NCBI RefSeq assembly: GCF_000429325.1
Contig: NZ_KE386885.1
Location: forward strand, 151,958-215,957
DNA: 64,000 nucleotides
Direction of reading: 5' to 3'
DNA from: Fundidesulfovibrio putealis DSM 16056
Lineage (GTDB): Bacteria; Desulfobacterota; Desulfovibrionia; Desulfovibrionales; Desulfovibrionaceae
The notes beneath the pieces were generated by a model that saw only the letters and a program-made list of their open reading frames with translations, ran no database searches and was not told the origin of the DNA. The translations under genes and the position numbers were made by a program. Positions 36,031-46,082 of the stretch are shown here, piece by piece (the stretch's first letter is position 1; each line of letters opens with the position of its first letter).

Positions 36031-36411
36031 TTAACCCGCCTTGCGATACTTCAACGCGCCGATTGCCACGCACACCCACCCTGCCAACCAGATCCCGCCG
36101 CCGATGGGCGTTATGATCCCCAGCGATTTCATGCCCGTGAGGCTCAGTTGATACAGGCTGCCTGAGAAGAACACCGTCCCGGTGATGAAAAGCCAGCCGC
36201 CTGCGGCCATGAGTTTCCCCGGCCATTTGGCACAGGCAAGGCTCACGCAGAGAAGCGCGATGGCGTGGTACATCTGGTAGCGCACGCCGATCTCGAAGAC
36301 CGCGAGCATGTCCGGGGCCAGTTGATGTTTCAAGGCGTGAGCGCCGAAGGCCCCTGCCGCAACCGCGATGAACGCCGACAAAGCTCCGGCGGCGAAAAAC
36401 AGTCTCTCCAT
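36031..36411 (-). CDS. DUF423 small membrane protein
   Basis: A 126-residue protein with four hydrophobic helices; FGAHALKHQL and YQMYHAIALL are hallmarks of the DUF423 (YgdD-like) family, of unknown function. The frame is open to 36633, but the added residues are Arg/Pro-rich and non-hydrophobic, so ATG 36411 is preferred. The 436 bases to 36847 hold no other gene that I can support. Confidence 0.88.
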   Translation of the reverse strand: MERLFFAAGALSAFIAVAAGAFGAHALKHQLAPDMLAVFEIGVRYQMYHAIALLCVSLACAKWPGKLMAAGGWLFITGTVFFSGSLYQLSLTGMKSLGIITPIGGGIWLAGWVCVAIGALKYRKAG

Positions 36412-36847
36412 GAACAGCCTCGGGAATGTTGTGTTTGGTTTGGCCAGCACGCTCGGGCTGGCGGCAATCAGATGGACTCCCCGGCGGACAGCCGGGATCC
36501 TCGGCCTCCTACCACCCCCTGGGCTGTTCTGCCAGCGGTATCGCCTGGCGTGGCGGCCCCGCCCCCATCGTCCTGGCAAACAAGCAGCCGGATGCCCGCC
36601 GGACACCGGCCGATCTGCCGCCCGCCCGCGCAAGAGTCCCGGTCGTTCGGAACACGCCAGGCGTGATAGACATAACCAGGGGACGTGCTATGATCCGGAC
36701 AGGATTGAAATTGCAAGCAAGCCAAACATTTACGGCGTGCATCCTCTTGGCTGAAATCATGGCCGCGCATGCAGCACTGCCTGCGCGGCGCGCAGTGAAA
36801 TACGAACCATCACAGACATCAGACGGCTGACGTCGCAAGGTTACATC

Positions 36848-37927
36848 ATGAGCATCCTGTCCAACCCCTGGCTTAAACGCGTCGCCCTTCTCGTTGCGGC
36901 TCTCGCTGTCGCCTGGGGCGTCTGGCGATTCACGAACAAGCCCGTGGACGACACGCTCGCCCAGGGCAACGGTCGCATCCAGGCCACGGAGATCGACGTC
37001 GCCGCCAAGACCGCCGGTCGGGTCGACCGCATCCTGGTCAACGAGGGCGACCTCGTGAAAGCTGGGGACGTGGTCGCCTACATGGACATGAAGTCCATCG
37101 AGGCCCAGCTCAACCAGGCCATTGCCCAGGCCGCCAGCGAGAGAAACTCCAAGGAGGCGGCCCTGGCCCTGGTGGCGCAGCGCGAGGCGGACATCGCGGC
37201 GGCGCATGCCGTGTTCGTGCAGCGGCAAAGCGAGCTGGATCTGGCCAACAAGACCAACTCCCGGACGCAGACCCTGTATACCAAGCGCGCCCTCTCGGCC
37301 CAGGAGGCCGACGAGAGCGCCGCCCGCGTAAGCAACGCCAGCGCCAGCCTGAGCGCGGCCCGCGCCCAGATCATGGCTGCCGAGGCGGCGGTGCATGCCG
37401 CCAAGGCGCAGGTTGAACATGCCCAGGCGGGTATCGAGGCGGCTGACGCGTTCGTGGAGCGCCTGCGCACCGAGCTGGAAGACTGCGTGCTGCGCGCGCC
37501 GCGAGCGGGCCGCGTCCAGTACCGCATCGTGGAACCCGGCGAGGTGGTGGCGGGCGGCGGCAAGGTGGTGAGCCTTGTGGACCTGGGCGACGTCTACATG
37601 ACCTTCTTCCTGCCCGAGGTCGCGGCGGGGCACCTGGCCATCGGCAGCGAGGCGCGCGTGGTGCTGGACGCTGTTCCCCAGTATGTCCTCCCGGCCCAGG
37701 TGTCCTACGTGGCCAGCGTGGCGCAGTTCACGCCCAAGAGTGTGGAGACCCAGAGCGAACGCCAGAAGATGATGTTTCGCGTGAAGGCCCGCTTCGACCC
37801 CGAGCTGCTCAGCCAGTATTCCGAGTACGTCAAGACCGGGCTGCCCGGAATGGCCTATGTGCGCACGGACGCAAACAAGCCCTGGCCCGAGAAGCTTCAG
37901 ATCAGGATGCCGGAAGTGCGCAAATGA
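36848..37927 (+). CDS. yhiI: HlyD-family adaptor, YhiI-like
   Basis: A 359-residue periplasmic adaptor with an N-terminal membrane anchor (about 10-26), a biotinyl-lipoyl half ([20 protein letters not shown]), a long Ala-rich coiled-coil hairpin (about 85-215), and the returning lipoyl strand ([20 protein letters not shown]). It joins an inner-membrane ABC exporter to an outer-membrane channel. Its stop overlaps the next gene (ATGA at 37924). The three-gene order equals E. coli yhiI-rbbA-yhhJ, including lengths. Confidence 0.9.
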   Translation: MSILSNPWLKRVALLVAALAVAWGVWRFTNKPVDDTLAQGNGRIQATEIDVAAKTAGRVDRILVNEGDLVKAGDVVAYMDMKSIEAQLNQAIAQAASERNSKEAALALVAQREADIAAAHAVFVQRQSELDLANKTNSRTQTLYTKRALSAQEADESAARVSNASASLSAARAQIMAAEAAVHAAKAQVEHAQAGIEAADAFVERLRTELEDCVLRAPRAGRVQYRIVEPGEVVAGGGKVVSLVDLGDVYMTFFLPEVAAGHLAIGSEARVVLDAVPQYVLPAQVSYVASVAQFTPKSVETQSERQKMMFRVKARFDPELLSQYSEYVKTGLPGMAYVRTDANKPWPEKLQIRMPEVRK

Positions 37928-40674
37928 ACGAGGACGGCCCCTCGAAGGACCTGGCGGCGCAGCCGCCGGTGGTCCGCCTTAAGGGCCTGCGTCACCGTTA
38001 CGGCAAGACCCTGGCCGCAGACGGCGTCACGATGGACATCCCCTCCGGCTGCATGGCCGGCTTCATCGGCCCCGACGGGGTGGGCAAGTCCACATGGCTT
38101 GGGCTCATCGCCGGAGCCCGCAAGATCCAGGACGGCGTCGTGGAGGTGCTGGGCGGGGACATGGCCGAGCGCAGGCACCGTGAAGCCGTGCTGCCGCGCA
38201 TCGCCTACATGCCCCAGGGGCTGGGCAAGAACCTCTACCCCACCCTGTCCGTCCACGAGAACATCGACTTCTTCGGCCGCCTGTTCGGCCAGCCGCGCGC
38301 CGAGCGCAAGCGGCGCATCGACGGCCTCCTGGCCGCCACGGGCATGGACGCCTTTGCCGACCGTCCGGCCATGAAGCTGTCCGGGGGCATGAAGCAGAAG
38401 CTCGGCCTGTGCTGCGCCCTGGTCCACGACCCGGACCTTTTGATCCTCGACGAGCCGACCACCGGCGTGGACCCGCTTTCGCGGCGTCAGTTCTGGGAGC
38501 TGATCGAACGCATCCGCTCCAACCGCCCCCAGATGAGCGTGCTTATCGCCACGGCCTACATGGAGGAGGCGCAACAGTTCGACTGGCTGGCGGCCATAGA
38601 CCAGGGGAAACCCCTTGCCGTCGGCTCTCCCGGCGAGCTGTGCAGGCGGGCGGGCGTTGATTCGCTGGAAGCGGCCTTTCTGTCCCTGCTGCCCGAAGAG
38701 AGGCGGCGCGGCCATCACGAGCTGGTGGTTCCGCCGCTCACCGCCGGAGAGGTAGTGATCGCGGCGACAGGGTTGCAGATGCGCTTCGGGGATTTCATCG
38801 CCGTGCAGGACGTCAACCTGAGCGTTCGCAAGGGAGAAATATTCGGCTTCCTCGGCTCAAACGGCTGCGGCAAGTCCACCACCATGAAGATGCTCACGGG
38901 GCTCCTGCCGCCCACGCGCGGCCAGGCCGTGCTGCTCGGCAGTCCCGTGGATGTTGGCAACATCGAAACGCGTCGGCGCGTGGGCTACATGTCCCAGTCC
39001 TTTTCGCTCTACAGCGAGCTGACCGTACGCCAGAACATGGAGCTCCACGCACGGCTGTTCCACCTGCCGGACGACGAGGCCGCCGGGAAGATAGAAGCGC
39101 TGGCCAGGCGTTTCGACCTAGCCGACATGATGGATGGCCTGCCCGACCAGCTGCCGCTGGGCATCCGCCAGCGCCTGCAGCTGGCGGTGGCGGTGCTGCA
39201 CAATCCCGCTGTGCTGATCCTGGACGAGCCCACCTCCGGCGTGGACCCCGTGGCGCGCGACCGCTTCTGGGAGATGATCATCGATCTCTCCCGCAAGGAC
39301 GGCGTGACCATCTTCATCAGCACCCACTTCATGAACGAGGCCCAGCGCTGCGACCGCATCTCGCTTATGCACGCGGGCAAGGTGCTGGACTGCGACTCCC
39401 CGGCGGCGCTGATCGCCAAGCGCGGCGCGGACAGCCTGGAAGGGGCGTTCATCTCCTGCCTGGAAGAAGCGGCTGGAGCCTCCACGGACGGCGGCGCTGT
39501 CCGGCCCCTGCCGCAAACCCCGGCCCCGGACGTCGCTCCGGACGCGGCCCGCCCGCGCCCGGCGCTTTTCAGCCTCTCGCGCCTGCTGAGCTTCAGCGCC
39601 CGTGAGGTGCTGGAGCTGCGGCGCGATCCCATCCGCCTCTCCCTGGCCCTGCTCGGCAGCCTGCTCTTGATGCTGGTCATGGGGTACGGCATCAGCATGG
39701 ACGTGGAAAACCTCACCTATGCCGTGCTGGACCGCGACCAGAGCATCACAAGCGACATCTACACGCTCAATATCGCGGGCTCGCGGTATTTCTCCGAGCA
39801 GCCGCCGCTCCACAGCCATGCGGACATGGACCGGCGCATGCGCTCCGGCGAGTTGACCATGGCCCTGGAAATTCCGCCCGATTTCGGACGCGACCTCGCA
39901 CGCGGGACCGCCCCCGAGATAGGCGTCTGGCTCGACGGCGCGATGCCCATGCGCGCAGAGGTCGCGCGGGGGTACGTGCAGGGCATGCACGCCTCCATGC
40001 TCGCCGGGGCGGGGGGGCCGTCCACGGGCCTTTCCACCGTCGAGGTGCGCTACCGCTACAACCCGGAGATGAAGAGCATCGTGTCCATGGTTCCGGCGGT
40101 CATCCCGCTCATGCTGGTGTTCATCCCGGCCATGCTCACGGCCCTGGGCGTTGTCCGGGAGAAGGAGCTGGGGTCCATCCTGAACGTGTACACCACCCCG
40201 GTCACCAAGTTCGAGTTCCTCATCGGCAAGCAGCTGCCCTACATCGCGCTGTCCATGTTCAACTTCGCGCTGATGTTCCTGGTGGCGCTCACGCTGTTCC
40301 AGGTCCCGTTCAAGGGGAGCCTGCTGACCCTGTGCGCCGGAGCGCTGCTGTACGTGACGGCCACCACGGGCTTTGGCCTCCTGACGTCCACGCTCATCAA
40401 CAGCCAGATCGCGGCCATTGCCGCCGCGTCCATCGGCACGCTGCTCCCGGCCATCCAGTTCTCCGGCCTGATGGACCCGACCTCGTCCCTGGAAGGCGTC
40501 GGGGCCTTCATCGGCGCGGCCTACCCGACCACGCACTTCCTCACCATCAGCCGGGGGACCTTTGCCAAGGCGCTTGGCTTCGCCGACCTGACCGGATCAT
40601 TCATACCGCTCTTGATAGCCGTGCCGGTGTTGACCATCGCATCGGTCATTCTTCTGAAGAAACAGGCCCGATGA
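37924..40674 (+). CDS. rbbA: RbbA-like fused ABC ATPase-permease
   Basis: A 916-residue protein with two ATPase domains and a C-terminal ABC-2 permease, in the order and size of E. coli RbbA (about 911 residues). The first Walker A is GPDGVGKST (near 49) with LSGGMKQK and [15 protein letters not shown]; the second is GSNGCGKST (near 312), whose signature is degenerate ([12 protein letters not shown]) in the RbbA manner. The permease (about 545-910) has the paired [11 protein letters not shown] and [19 protein letters not shown] segments. RbbA has been reported as a ribosome-associated ATPase, but the fusion with a permease and the HlyD partner fit an exporter. Substrate unknown. Confidence 0.93.
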   Translation: MNEDGPSKDLAAQPPVVRLKGLRHRYGKTLAADGVTMDIPSGCMAGFIGPDGVGKSTWLGLIAGARKIQDGVVEVLGGDMAERRHREAVLPRIAYMPQGLGKNLYPTLSVHENIDFFGRLFGQPRAERKRRIDGLLAATGMDAFADRPAMKLSGGMKQKLGLCCALVHDPDLLILDEPTTGVDPLSRRQFWELIERIRSNRPQMSVLIATAYMEEAQQFDWLAAIDQGKPLAVGSPGELCRRAGVDSLEAAFLSLLPEERRRGHHELVVPPLTAGEVVIAATGLQMRFGDFIAVQDVNLSVRKGEIFGFLGSNGCGKSTTMKMLTGLLPPTRGQAVLLGSPVDVGNIETRRRVGYMSQSFSLYSELTVRQNMELHARLFHLPDDEAAGKIEALARRFDLADMMDGLPDQLPLGIRQRLQLAVAVLHNPAVLILDEPTSGVDPVARDRFWEMIIDLSRKDGVTIFISTHFMNEAQRCDRISLMHAGKVLDCDSPAALIAKRGADSLEGAFISCLEEAAGASTDGGAVRPLPQTPAPDVAPDAARPRPALFSLSRLLSFSAREVLELRRDPIRLSLALLGSLLLMLVMGYGISMDVENLTYAVLDRDQSITSDIYTLNIAGSRYFSEQPPLHSHADMDRRMRSGELTMALEIPPDFGRDLARGTAPEIGVWLDGAMPMRAEVARGYVQGMHASMLAGAGGPSTGLSTVEVRYRYNPEMKSIVSMVPAVIPLMLVFIPAMLTALGVVREKELGSILNVYTTPVTKFEFLIGKQLPYIALSMFNFALMFLVALTLFQVPFKGSLLTLCAGALLYVTATTGFGLLTSTLINSQIAAIAAASIGTLLPAIQFSGLMDPTSSLEGVGAFIGAAYPTTHFLTISRGTFAKALGFADLTGSFIPLLIAVPVLTIASVILLKKQAR

Positions 40675-40688
40675 GGGGGGCATGGCAT

Positions 40689-41825
40689 ATGAACACGAAG
40701 CTTGGACCACTTTTCAACGTCTACAACCTCGGGCTCAAGGAATTTCGGACCCTGCTCGGCGACAAGGTCATGCTGTTCCTGATCGTCTTCATGTTCACGG
40801 CCTCGGTCTACGCCGACGCCAGGGCCAGGCCGGAGAGCCTGAACCGGGCCTCGGTGGCCGTGGTGGACGAGGATCGCTCGCAGCTCTCCACCCAGATCAT
40901 CCAGGCCATGCAACCGCCGCAGTTCATCCTCCCCAAGCATATCGACCTGGCGGACATGGACAAGGGCATGGACACCGGGCGCTACACCTTCGTCCTGGAC
41001 ATCCCGCCAGACTTCCAGCGCGACGTGCTCGCCGGGAAGCAGCCCTCGATCCAGCTGAACGTCGACTCCACCCGCCTGAGCCAGGCGCAGACCGGCACGG
41101 GCTACATCCAGAACATCATCTCCGACGAGGTCCGGGCCTTTGCGCAACGCTTCCGGGCTCCGGCGGGAACCCCCGTGGAGGTAAACATCCGCGTGCTGTT
41201 CAACCCCAACCTCCACACGTCCTGGTTTTCGGCCATCACCGCGATCATTAACAACGTCACCATGCTGGGCATACTGCTGACGGGCGCCGCCCTGATCCGC
41301 GAGAACGAGCACGGGACCATCGAGCACCTGCTGGTCATGCCGGTCACGCCGCTTGAGATCATGCTGTCCAAGATATGGTCCATGGGGCTTATCGTCCTGG
41401 TGGTCTCCACGTTCTCGTTGCAGCTTATCGTACGCCAATTCCTGGGCGTGACGGTGAACGGGTCGCTCGCGCTCTTCGGGCTTGGCACCCTGCTGTACCT
41501 GTTCTCGGCCGCCTCCATCGGCATATACATGGCCACGGTGGCCCGCAGCATGCCGCAGTTCGGGCTCATGTCCATCCTGGTGCTCCTGCCGCTCCAGATC
41601 CTCTCCGGCGCGACAACCCCGCGCGAGAGCATGCCCCAGGGCGTTCAGTGGCTGATGGATTTCGCGCCGACCACCCACTACGTGAGCCTCGCCCAGGCCG
41701 TGCTGTTCCGGGGCGCGGGGTTCGGGGTGGTGCTGCCCCAGTTCGCGCTGGTGGCGGCCATCGGCTTGGCGTTCTTCCTCCTGGCGCACCACCGGCTGCG
41801 ACGCATGATCGGCTCGATGCAGTAA
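40689..41825 (+). CDS. yhhJ: ABC-2 permease, YhhJ-like
   Basis: A 378-residue permease with an N-terminal helix, a large periplasmic loop (about 45-185) and five to six C-terminal helices (from about 190), ending in the ABC-2 motif AALIRENEHGTIEHLLVMP. ATG 40689 is preferred because GAGGGGGG lies eight bases upstream. ATG 40671, in the same frame, overlaps the rbbA stop and would add six residues. It pairs with the permease half of RbbA. Confidence 0.9.
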   Translation: MNTKLGPLFNVYNLGLKEFRTLLGDKVMLFLIVFMFTASVYADARARPESLNRASVAVVDEDRSQLSTQIIQAMQPPQFILPKHIDLADMDKGMDTGRYTFVLDIPPDFQRDVLAGKQPSIQLNVDSTRLSQAQTGTGYIQNIISDEVRAFAQRFRAPAGTPVEVNIRVLFNPNLHTSWFSAITAIINNVTMLGILLTGAALIRENEHGTIEHLLVMPVTPLEIMLSKIWSMGLIVLVVSTFSLQLIVRQFLGVTVNGSLALFGLGTLLYLFSAASIGIYMATVARSMPQFGLMSILVLLPLQILSGATTPRESMPQGVQWLMDFAPTTHYVSLAQAVLFRGAGFGVVLPQFALVAAIGLAFFLLAHHRLRRMIGSMQ

Positions 41826-41853
41826 GGCGCGCTGCGCACGAACTGAAAACAAG

Positions 41854-41889
41854 GGCCTGCGGCGACGAACCGCAGGCCTTTCTATTTGT
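41854..41889 (+). terminator. terminator of the yhiI-rbbA-yhhJ operon
   Basis: Arms GGCCTGCGG (41854-41862) and CCGCAGGCC (41870-41878) with a 7-base loop, followed by TTTCTATTT. Confidence 0.8.
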
Positions 41890-41927
41890 CTCTTGGACGG
41901 TACCCCACGCGCCAGGCCATCTCGAAC

Positions 41928-41960
41928 GGCCCGACTTTGGCCCGACTTTGGCCCGACTTC
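41928..41960 (+). repeat. three tandem 11-base repeats
   Basis: GGCCCGACTTT occurs at 41928-41938 and 41939-41949, then with a last-base change at 41950-41960. It lies upstream of the autotransporter gene. Role unknown; tandem copies in a promoter region could alter spacing. Confidence 0.8.
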
Positions 41961-42098
41961 AGGTTGACTCTGGGACTTCCGTTACGGCAGCGAAATATTT
42001 CACCTTGAGCGGCGCGACATTTAAGTATATGCTAAAACCTTGATACGACTAAATAATAACGCTTCGCCCTCAAGATACCATCAAGAAAAGGCCCCTCC

Positions 42099-44003
42099 AT
42101 GAAACGATTCGCCTGTGTAGCCGCCCTGCTTGCCGCCATCGCCTTCGCCAACGCCGCTCCGGCCAGCGCGGCGGGGAAGTTCAACCAGCTCATCGGCCTT
42201 GGCGACAGCACCCTGGATACCGGCTATTTCCGCTACACGTCGTCGGGAAACGCGGCGGTGAACGCGGCGCTCGTCTCCGCCATCGCGGCCGGGGCTCAGG
42301 GCGAGTTCGCCGGGCCAGGGGTGATGACCACCACAATGCTGGGGGGACGGTTCGGTCTTAGCGCAGAGCCGTCCAGCGCCGGAGGGACCATCTACGCCAA
42401 CGGCTCCGCCTATTCAGCGCTTCTTGGCGCCGTGCCCGGCGGCCCCACCATTCCGGGAAGCCTGCCCGGCAACGTGGCCACTACCCAGCAGATCGCCCGT
42501 TACCTGGCCTCCGGGGGAGGCGCGGCCAACCCCAACGCCCTGTATGTGATCAACACCGGCAACAACGACCTGATCTTCGTGCAGAACCAGGGTCCGGCCT
42601 GGATCGCCGCCAACCCCGACTTCCTGGGCAACGTGGCGTCCCAGCTCGCTCTCAGCGTGGCGGCCCTCCAGGCAGCCGGAGCCCGCACCATCATGGTCCC
42701 CAACACCTTCTACACCTCGGCCCTGACCGGCCTTGGCGGCGTGCTCCCGGCCAGCAACGCCGATTCCTACGCCAGGGCCATCGCATACGGGAATACGAAG
42801 TGGGCGAATCTGGCGGCGGCGGGCGTGCGTTTCATACCCGCCGACCTCACCAGCATGTTCCGGTTCGTGTCCGCAAATCCCGCGCTGTTCGGGTTCACTC
42901 CATCCTCGGTGCTTGCGTCCAACGCCCCGTCCCCGGTGGCCGCCCTGGTGACCAGCTGGGACGACGTCACTCCCGCCCAGATGCAGACCTATCTGTTCAT
43001 CGACGGCAAGCATCTGACCACTGCCGGCCAGCAGATCGAGGCGGATTACGAGCACAGCCTGCTCACCGCGCCCACCCAGATGTCTCTCCTGGCCGAAGGG
43101 CCGGTGCAGGGCGGACTGGCCCGCGCGGCCACCATCCAGGGCCAGATCGACCTGTCCGGGCAGCATCGCGGCGACAACGGGATAAACGTCTGGGCCAGCG
43201 GCGGGGTTAATTCGCTTCAGATGAAGAGCTACACGGGCTTTGCGGAGTCATCAGGCACGCCGTTTACCGGCGCGGTGGGCGCGGACTACCAGACGTCCTT
43301 CGGGCTCATCCTGGGCGCGGCCTTCGCCGCCGGAACGCAGACACAGGACTTCTCCGAGGGCGCAGGCCACTACGACCAGAACGACCAGGCCTTCAGCCTG
43401 TACACCGCCTACAAATACGGGCCAGTGTGGGGCAACGCCGTGGCCTCCTACGGCCTGTACCAGGACACGATCAAACGCAGCGCCCCCCTGGGCCTGTTCA
43501 CCGACCAGAACAGCGCGGACACCACGGGCGACTCCCTGGGGCTGGCCCTGCGCCTGGGCGCGGACCTGAAGCTCGGGCCGGTCACTACCGGGCCGGTGGC
43601 TGGCTTGGTGCTCCAGCAGGTGCGCATCAAGGCCTTCACCGAGTCCGGCACCAGCGGCGTCACCGCCCTGCACTACGGCGAGCAGCAGCGCGATTCCGCC
43701 GTCACCCAGCTGGGCTGGCGCGTGCTGGCGGACATCGGCAGATGGCAGCCCTTCGTGGAGGCCAAATGGAGCCACGAGCTCGCCGACCCCAAACGCACCG
43801 TGAAAGCCTCGCTCACCACCACCTCCGCCCCGGCCTACTCCATGGACGCCGTCCCGGTGACCACCGACTGGGGCACGGTCATGCTGGGCACGTCCTTCAA
43901 GGTGAATGACCGGGTGATGCTCAGGGCGTCGTTCTCAAGCATGTTCTCAAATCCCCAGGTGGCCACCTACGGCGGCGAGCTGGGCGTGAACGTGAGTTTC
44001 TAG
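42099..44003 (+). CDS. SGNH/GDSL-esterase autotransporter
   Basis: A 634-residue outer-membrane autotransporter. A signal peptide (to about residue 25, ASAA) precedes an SGNH hydrolase passenger (28-335): block I LGDSTLDTGYF, block III INTGNND, and the catalytic DGKHLTTAG with Asp and His. Residues about 370-634 are a beta-barrel translocator with aromatic strand ends and a C-terminal Phe. It resembles EstA-type esterases that stay attached to the cell surface and cleave short esters or lipids. It stands alone, preceded by tandem repeats and followed directly by a transposase scar. Confidence 0.9.
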   Translation: MKRFACVAALLAAIAFANAAPASAAGKFNQLIGLGDSTLDTGYFRYTSSGNAAVNAALVSAIAAGAQGEFAGPGVMTTTMLGGRFGLSAEPSSAGGTIYANGSAYSALLGAVPGGPTIPGSLPGNVATTQQIARYLASGGGAANPNALYVINTGNNDLIFVQNQGPAWIAANPDFLGNVASQLALSVAALQAAGARTIMVPNTFYTSALTGLGGVLPASNADSYARAIAYGNTKWANLAAAGVRFIPADLTSMFRFVSANPALFGFTPSSVLASNAPSPVAALVTSWDDVTPAQMQTYLFIDGKHLTTAGQQIEADYEHSLLTAPTQMSLLAEGPVQGGLARAATIQGQIDLSGQHRGDNGINVWASGGVNSLQMKSYTGFAESSGTPFTGAVGADYQTSFGLILGAAFAAGTQTQDFSEGAGHYDQNDQAFSLYTAYKYGPVWGNAVASYGLYQDTIKRSAPLGLFTDQNSADTTGDSLGLALRLGADLKLGPVTTGPVAGLVLQQVRIKAFTESGTSGVTALHYGEQQRDSAVTQLGWRVLADIGRWQPFVEAKWSHELADPKRTVKASLTTTSAPAYSMDAVPVTTDWGTVMLGTSFKVNDRVMLRASFSSMFSNPQVATYGGELGVNVSF

Positions 44004-44177
44004 GACGCGCGAGCTTTGGGGAGCGACGAGCGCAGGAGAGAAAACCTGAAGGCTCTGGATCGCTGGATCGACGGCTACAACGCCAATTATCTGCACTCGA
44101 CCCTCGGCCACAGGTCCCCGGAGGACTTCGAGGCAGAACACCTCAGCCGCGAGACTCACTTGGCAGACGCTTGCTAA
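44004..44177 (+). pseudogene. IS3-family transposase C-terminal remnant
   Basis: The last 45 or so codons of an OrfB integrase-core transposase survive: LDRWIDGYNANYLHSTLGH, then RSPEDFEAEH, ending TAA at 44177. The reading frame continues back to the autotransporter stop, where the upstream part is lost. No terminal inverted repeat was found. Confidence 0.75.
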
Positions 44178-44191
44178 ACGAGGGGCAGGAC

Positions 44192-44224
44192 AAAAGCCCC
44201 CTGACGTGCCATCAGGGGGCTTTT
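44192..44224. terminator. bidirectional terminator
   Basis: Perfect 13-base arms AAAAGCCCCCTGA and TCAGGGGGCTTTT around a 7-base loop give a stem with T-runs on both strands. It closes the rightward autotransporter region and the leftward ORP operon. Confidence 0.9.
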
Positions 44225-44252
44225 GCCGTTCAATCTCCGGGGCCGGGTCCGC

Positions 44253-45944
44253 TTATTTTTCCCGCGCGAAGGGCCAGGCCATGATGCCGCCCTCCATGAC
44301 CACCACGTTGTCGTAGCCCTTGGCTTGCAGCACGCGCTGGGCCTCGTAGCCGCGCATGGACACCTTGCAGTAGGCCACGATGCGGGCGCTCTTGTCGGCG
44401 GGCAGCTCGTCCAGCCGGTTGCGCAGCTGGCCCAGCGGGATGAGCGTCTCGCCGATGCCCAGGCGCATCTCCTCGAACTCTCCGGGGCCGCGCACGTCCA
44501 GGAAGTACGACTCGACCCCATCATCGATGCCCTGTTTGACCTCCTGGCTGGACGCGCCTTCGTACAGGCCGCGCATCTTGTTATCCAGGATGTGGGCCGT
44601 GGCGATGAAGTGGTCGATGGCCAGCGAGAATGGGGGCGCGTAGGGCAGGTCGGCCATGCAGGCCTCTTCGACGGTCATGCCAGCCATGACGGCCATGGCG
44701 GCCTCGGCCACCTGCCGGTTCACCTCCCCGGCACCCACGCACTGAAAGCCCAGGATGCGCCCGGTCCCGGCGTCGGCCACCATCTTGGAGATCAGGAGCT
44801 TCGCGCCCATGAAGCCCGGCTTGTCCGGGCTCGCGTTCACCGCACAGACCACGTCGTATCCGGCCTCTCTGGCCTTGCGCTCCGAGAGCCCGGTGGAGCC
44901 CGCCGCAAAGTCGAACACCTTGCAGATGCCGCTGTGGATGGTCCCCGGAAATATCGCCAGGTCGCCCAGGGCGGCGTTCTCGCCCGCCACGCGGCCCTCC
45001 AGGTTGGCCAGGTCGCCGTAGGGGGCCAGGGTCTTCGTGCCCGTGAGGCGGCAGCTCACCTCCACGCAGTCGCCCGCCGCGTAGATGTCCGGGTCGCAGG
45101 TGCGCATGTGCTTGTCCACGGCGATGCCTCCAGTGGCCCCGATAGCCAGACCCGCCTCGCGCGCCAGCTGCACGTTGGGCGACACGCCAAGGGCCACCAC
45201 GGCCAGATGGCAGGGCAAGGTGCGCCCGTCTTCCAGGCGCACGCCGCTCACGCGACCGTCCGTTCCCTCGAAGCCCGCCACGCCCATGCCCGTGATCACC
45301 TGCGCGCCCTTGGCCCGGGCGTGGTTCTCCACCAGCATGGACAGCTCGGGATCGAGGAAAGCCAGAATGTGCGGCAGCTTCTCCACCACCGTCACCGTCA
45401 TGCCGCAGGCGGCCAGGGCCTCGCAGGTCTCCATGCCGATAAGCCCGCCGCCCGCGATCACCGCGTGTTTCCCGGCTGCCGCCGCGCCCACCGAGCGCAG
45501 GATGTCCGCGTCGGACATGGAGTGCAGCGTGAACACGCCCTCCAGGCCCACGCCGGGGAAGGGCGGGATGCGGGGCGTGGAGCCCGTGCACAGGATGAGC
45601 TTGTCGTAGTCCAGGGTTTCGGGTTTCCCCCCGGCCCTGTGAAACGTCACGGTTTTGGCCTTGGCGTCCACGGCGGTGGCTTCGGTGTTCACCAGGGCCT
45701 TCACGCCCTTGGCCCCGGCGAAGAAGAGCGGGTCGCGCACCACGCCCGCCGGAGTGGCGAGCAGCTGGTCGCGGCTGGATACGCCCCCGGACACGTAATA
45801 GGGGTATCCGCAGGAGGCCATGGAGAGCTCCGGAGCTTTCTGGATCAGGATGACCTCAGCGCCCTGGTTGAGCCTCTTGGCGCGCGAGGCGGCCTTGGGG
45901 CCTGCGGCGGTTCCTCCGATGACGATGATCCTCATGGTGGGCAA
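44253..45944 (-). CDS. CoA-disulfide-reductase-like flavoprotein with rhodanese domain
   Basis: A 563-residue FAD/NAD(P)H enzyme fused to a sulfur-transferase domain. The FAD motif is VIGGTAAGPKAASRAKR; the redox Cys sits in ASCGYPYYV near 43-50, as in CoA-disulfide or polysulfide reductases. NAD site AGGGLIGMETCEAL and GDCVEV follow. The C-terminal rhodanese (about 460-563) has its Cys in AYCKVSMRGYEA. A TTG start at 45944 is favoured: AAGGAGA lies six bases before it but 14 from the ATG at 45935. Such enzymes (Npsr-like) reduce polysulfide or persulfides. It ends the ORP operon. Confidence 0.88.
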   Translation of the reverse strand: MPTMRIIVIGGTAAGPKAASRAKRLNQGAEVILIQKAPELSMASCGYPYYVSGGVSSRDQLLATPAGVVRDPLFFAGAKGVKALVNTEATAVDAKAKTVTFHRAGGKPETLDYDKLILCTGSTPRIPPFPGVGLEGVFTLHSMSDADILRSVGAAAAGKHAVIAGGGLIGMETCEALAACGMTVTVVEKLPHILAFLDPELSMLVENHARAKGAQVITGMGVAGFEGTDGRVSGVRLEDGRTLPCHLAVVALGVSPNVQLAREAGLAIGATGGIAVDKHMRTCDPDIYAAGDCVEVSCRLTGTKTLAPYGDLANLEGRVAGENAALGDLAIFPGTIHSGICKVFDFAAGSTGLSERKAREAGYDVVCAVNASPDKPGFMGAKLLISKMVADAGTGRILGFQCVGAGEVNRQVAEAAMAVMAGMTVEEACMADLPYAPPFSLAIDHFIATAHILDNKMRGLYEGASSQEVKQGIDDGVESYFLDVRGPGEFEEMRLGIGETLIPLGQLRNRLDELPADKSARIVAYCKVSMRGYEAQRVLQAKGYDNVVVMEGGIMAWPFAREK

Positions 45945-46082
45945 AGGCGTCTCCTTGTGGCTTGTGTGTCGGTTCTCGCAGCTGGCGGCGATGTGCGCGG
46001 GTGGCCTCAGGCGCCCGGCCAGCCCGAAGGTGTCCCCCGTTTGGACGCCCCCGGACGGGCCGGGCTGTTGGAGGGACCCAAT

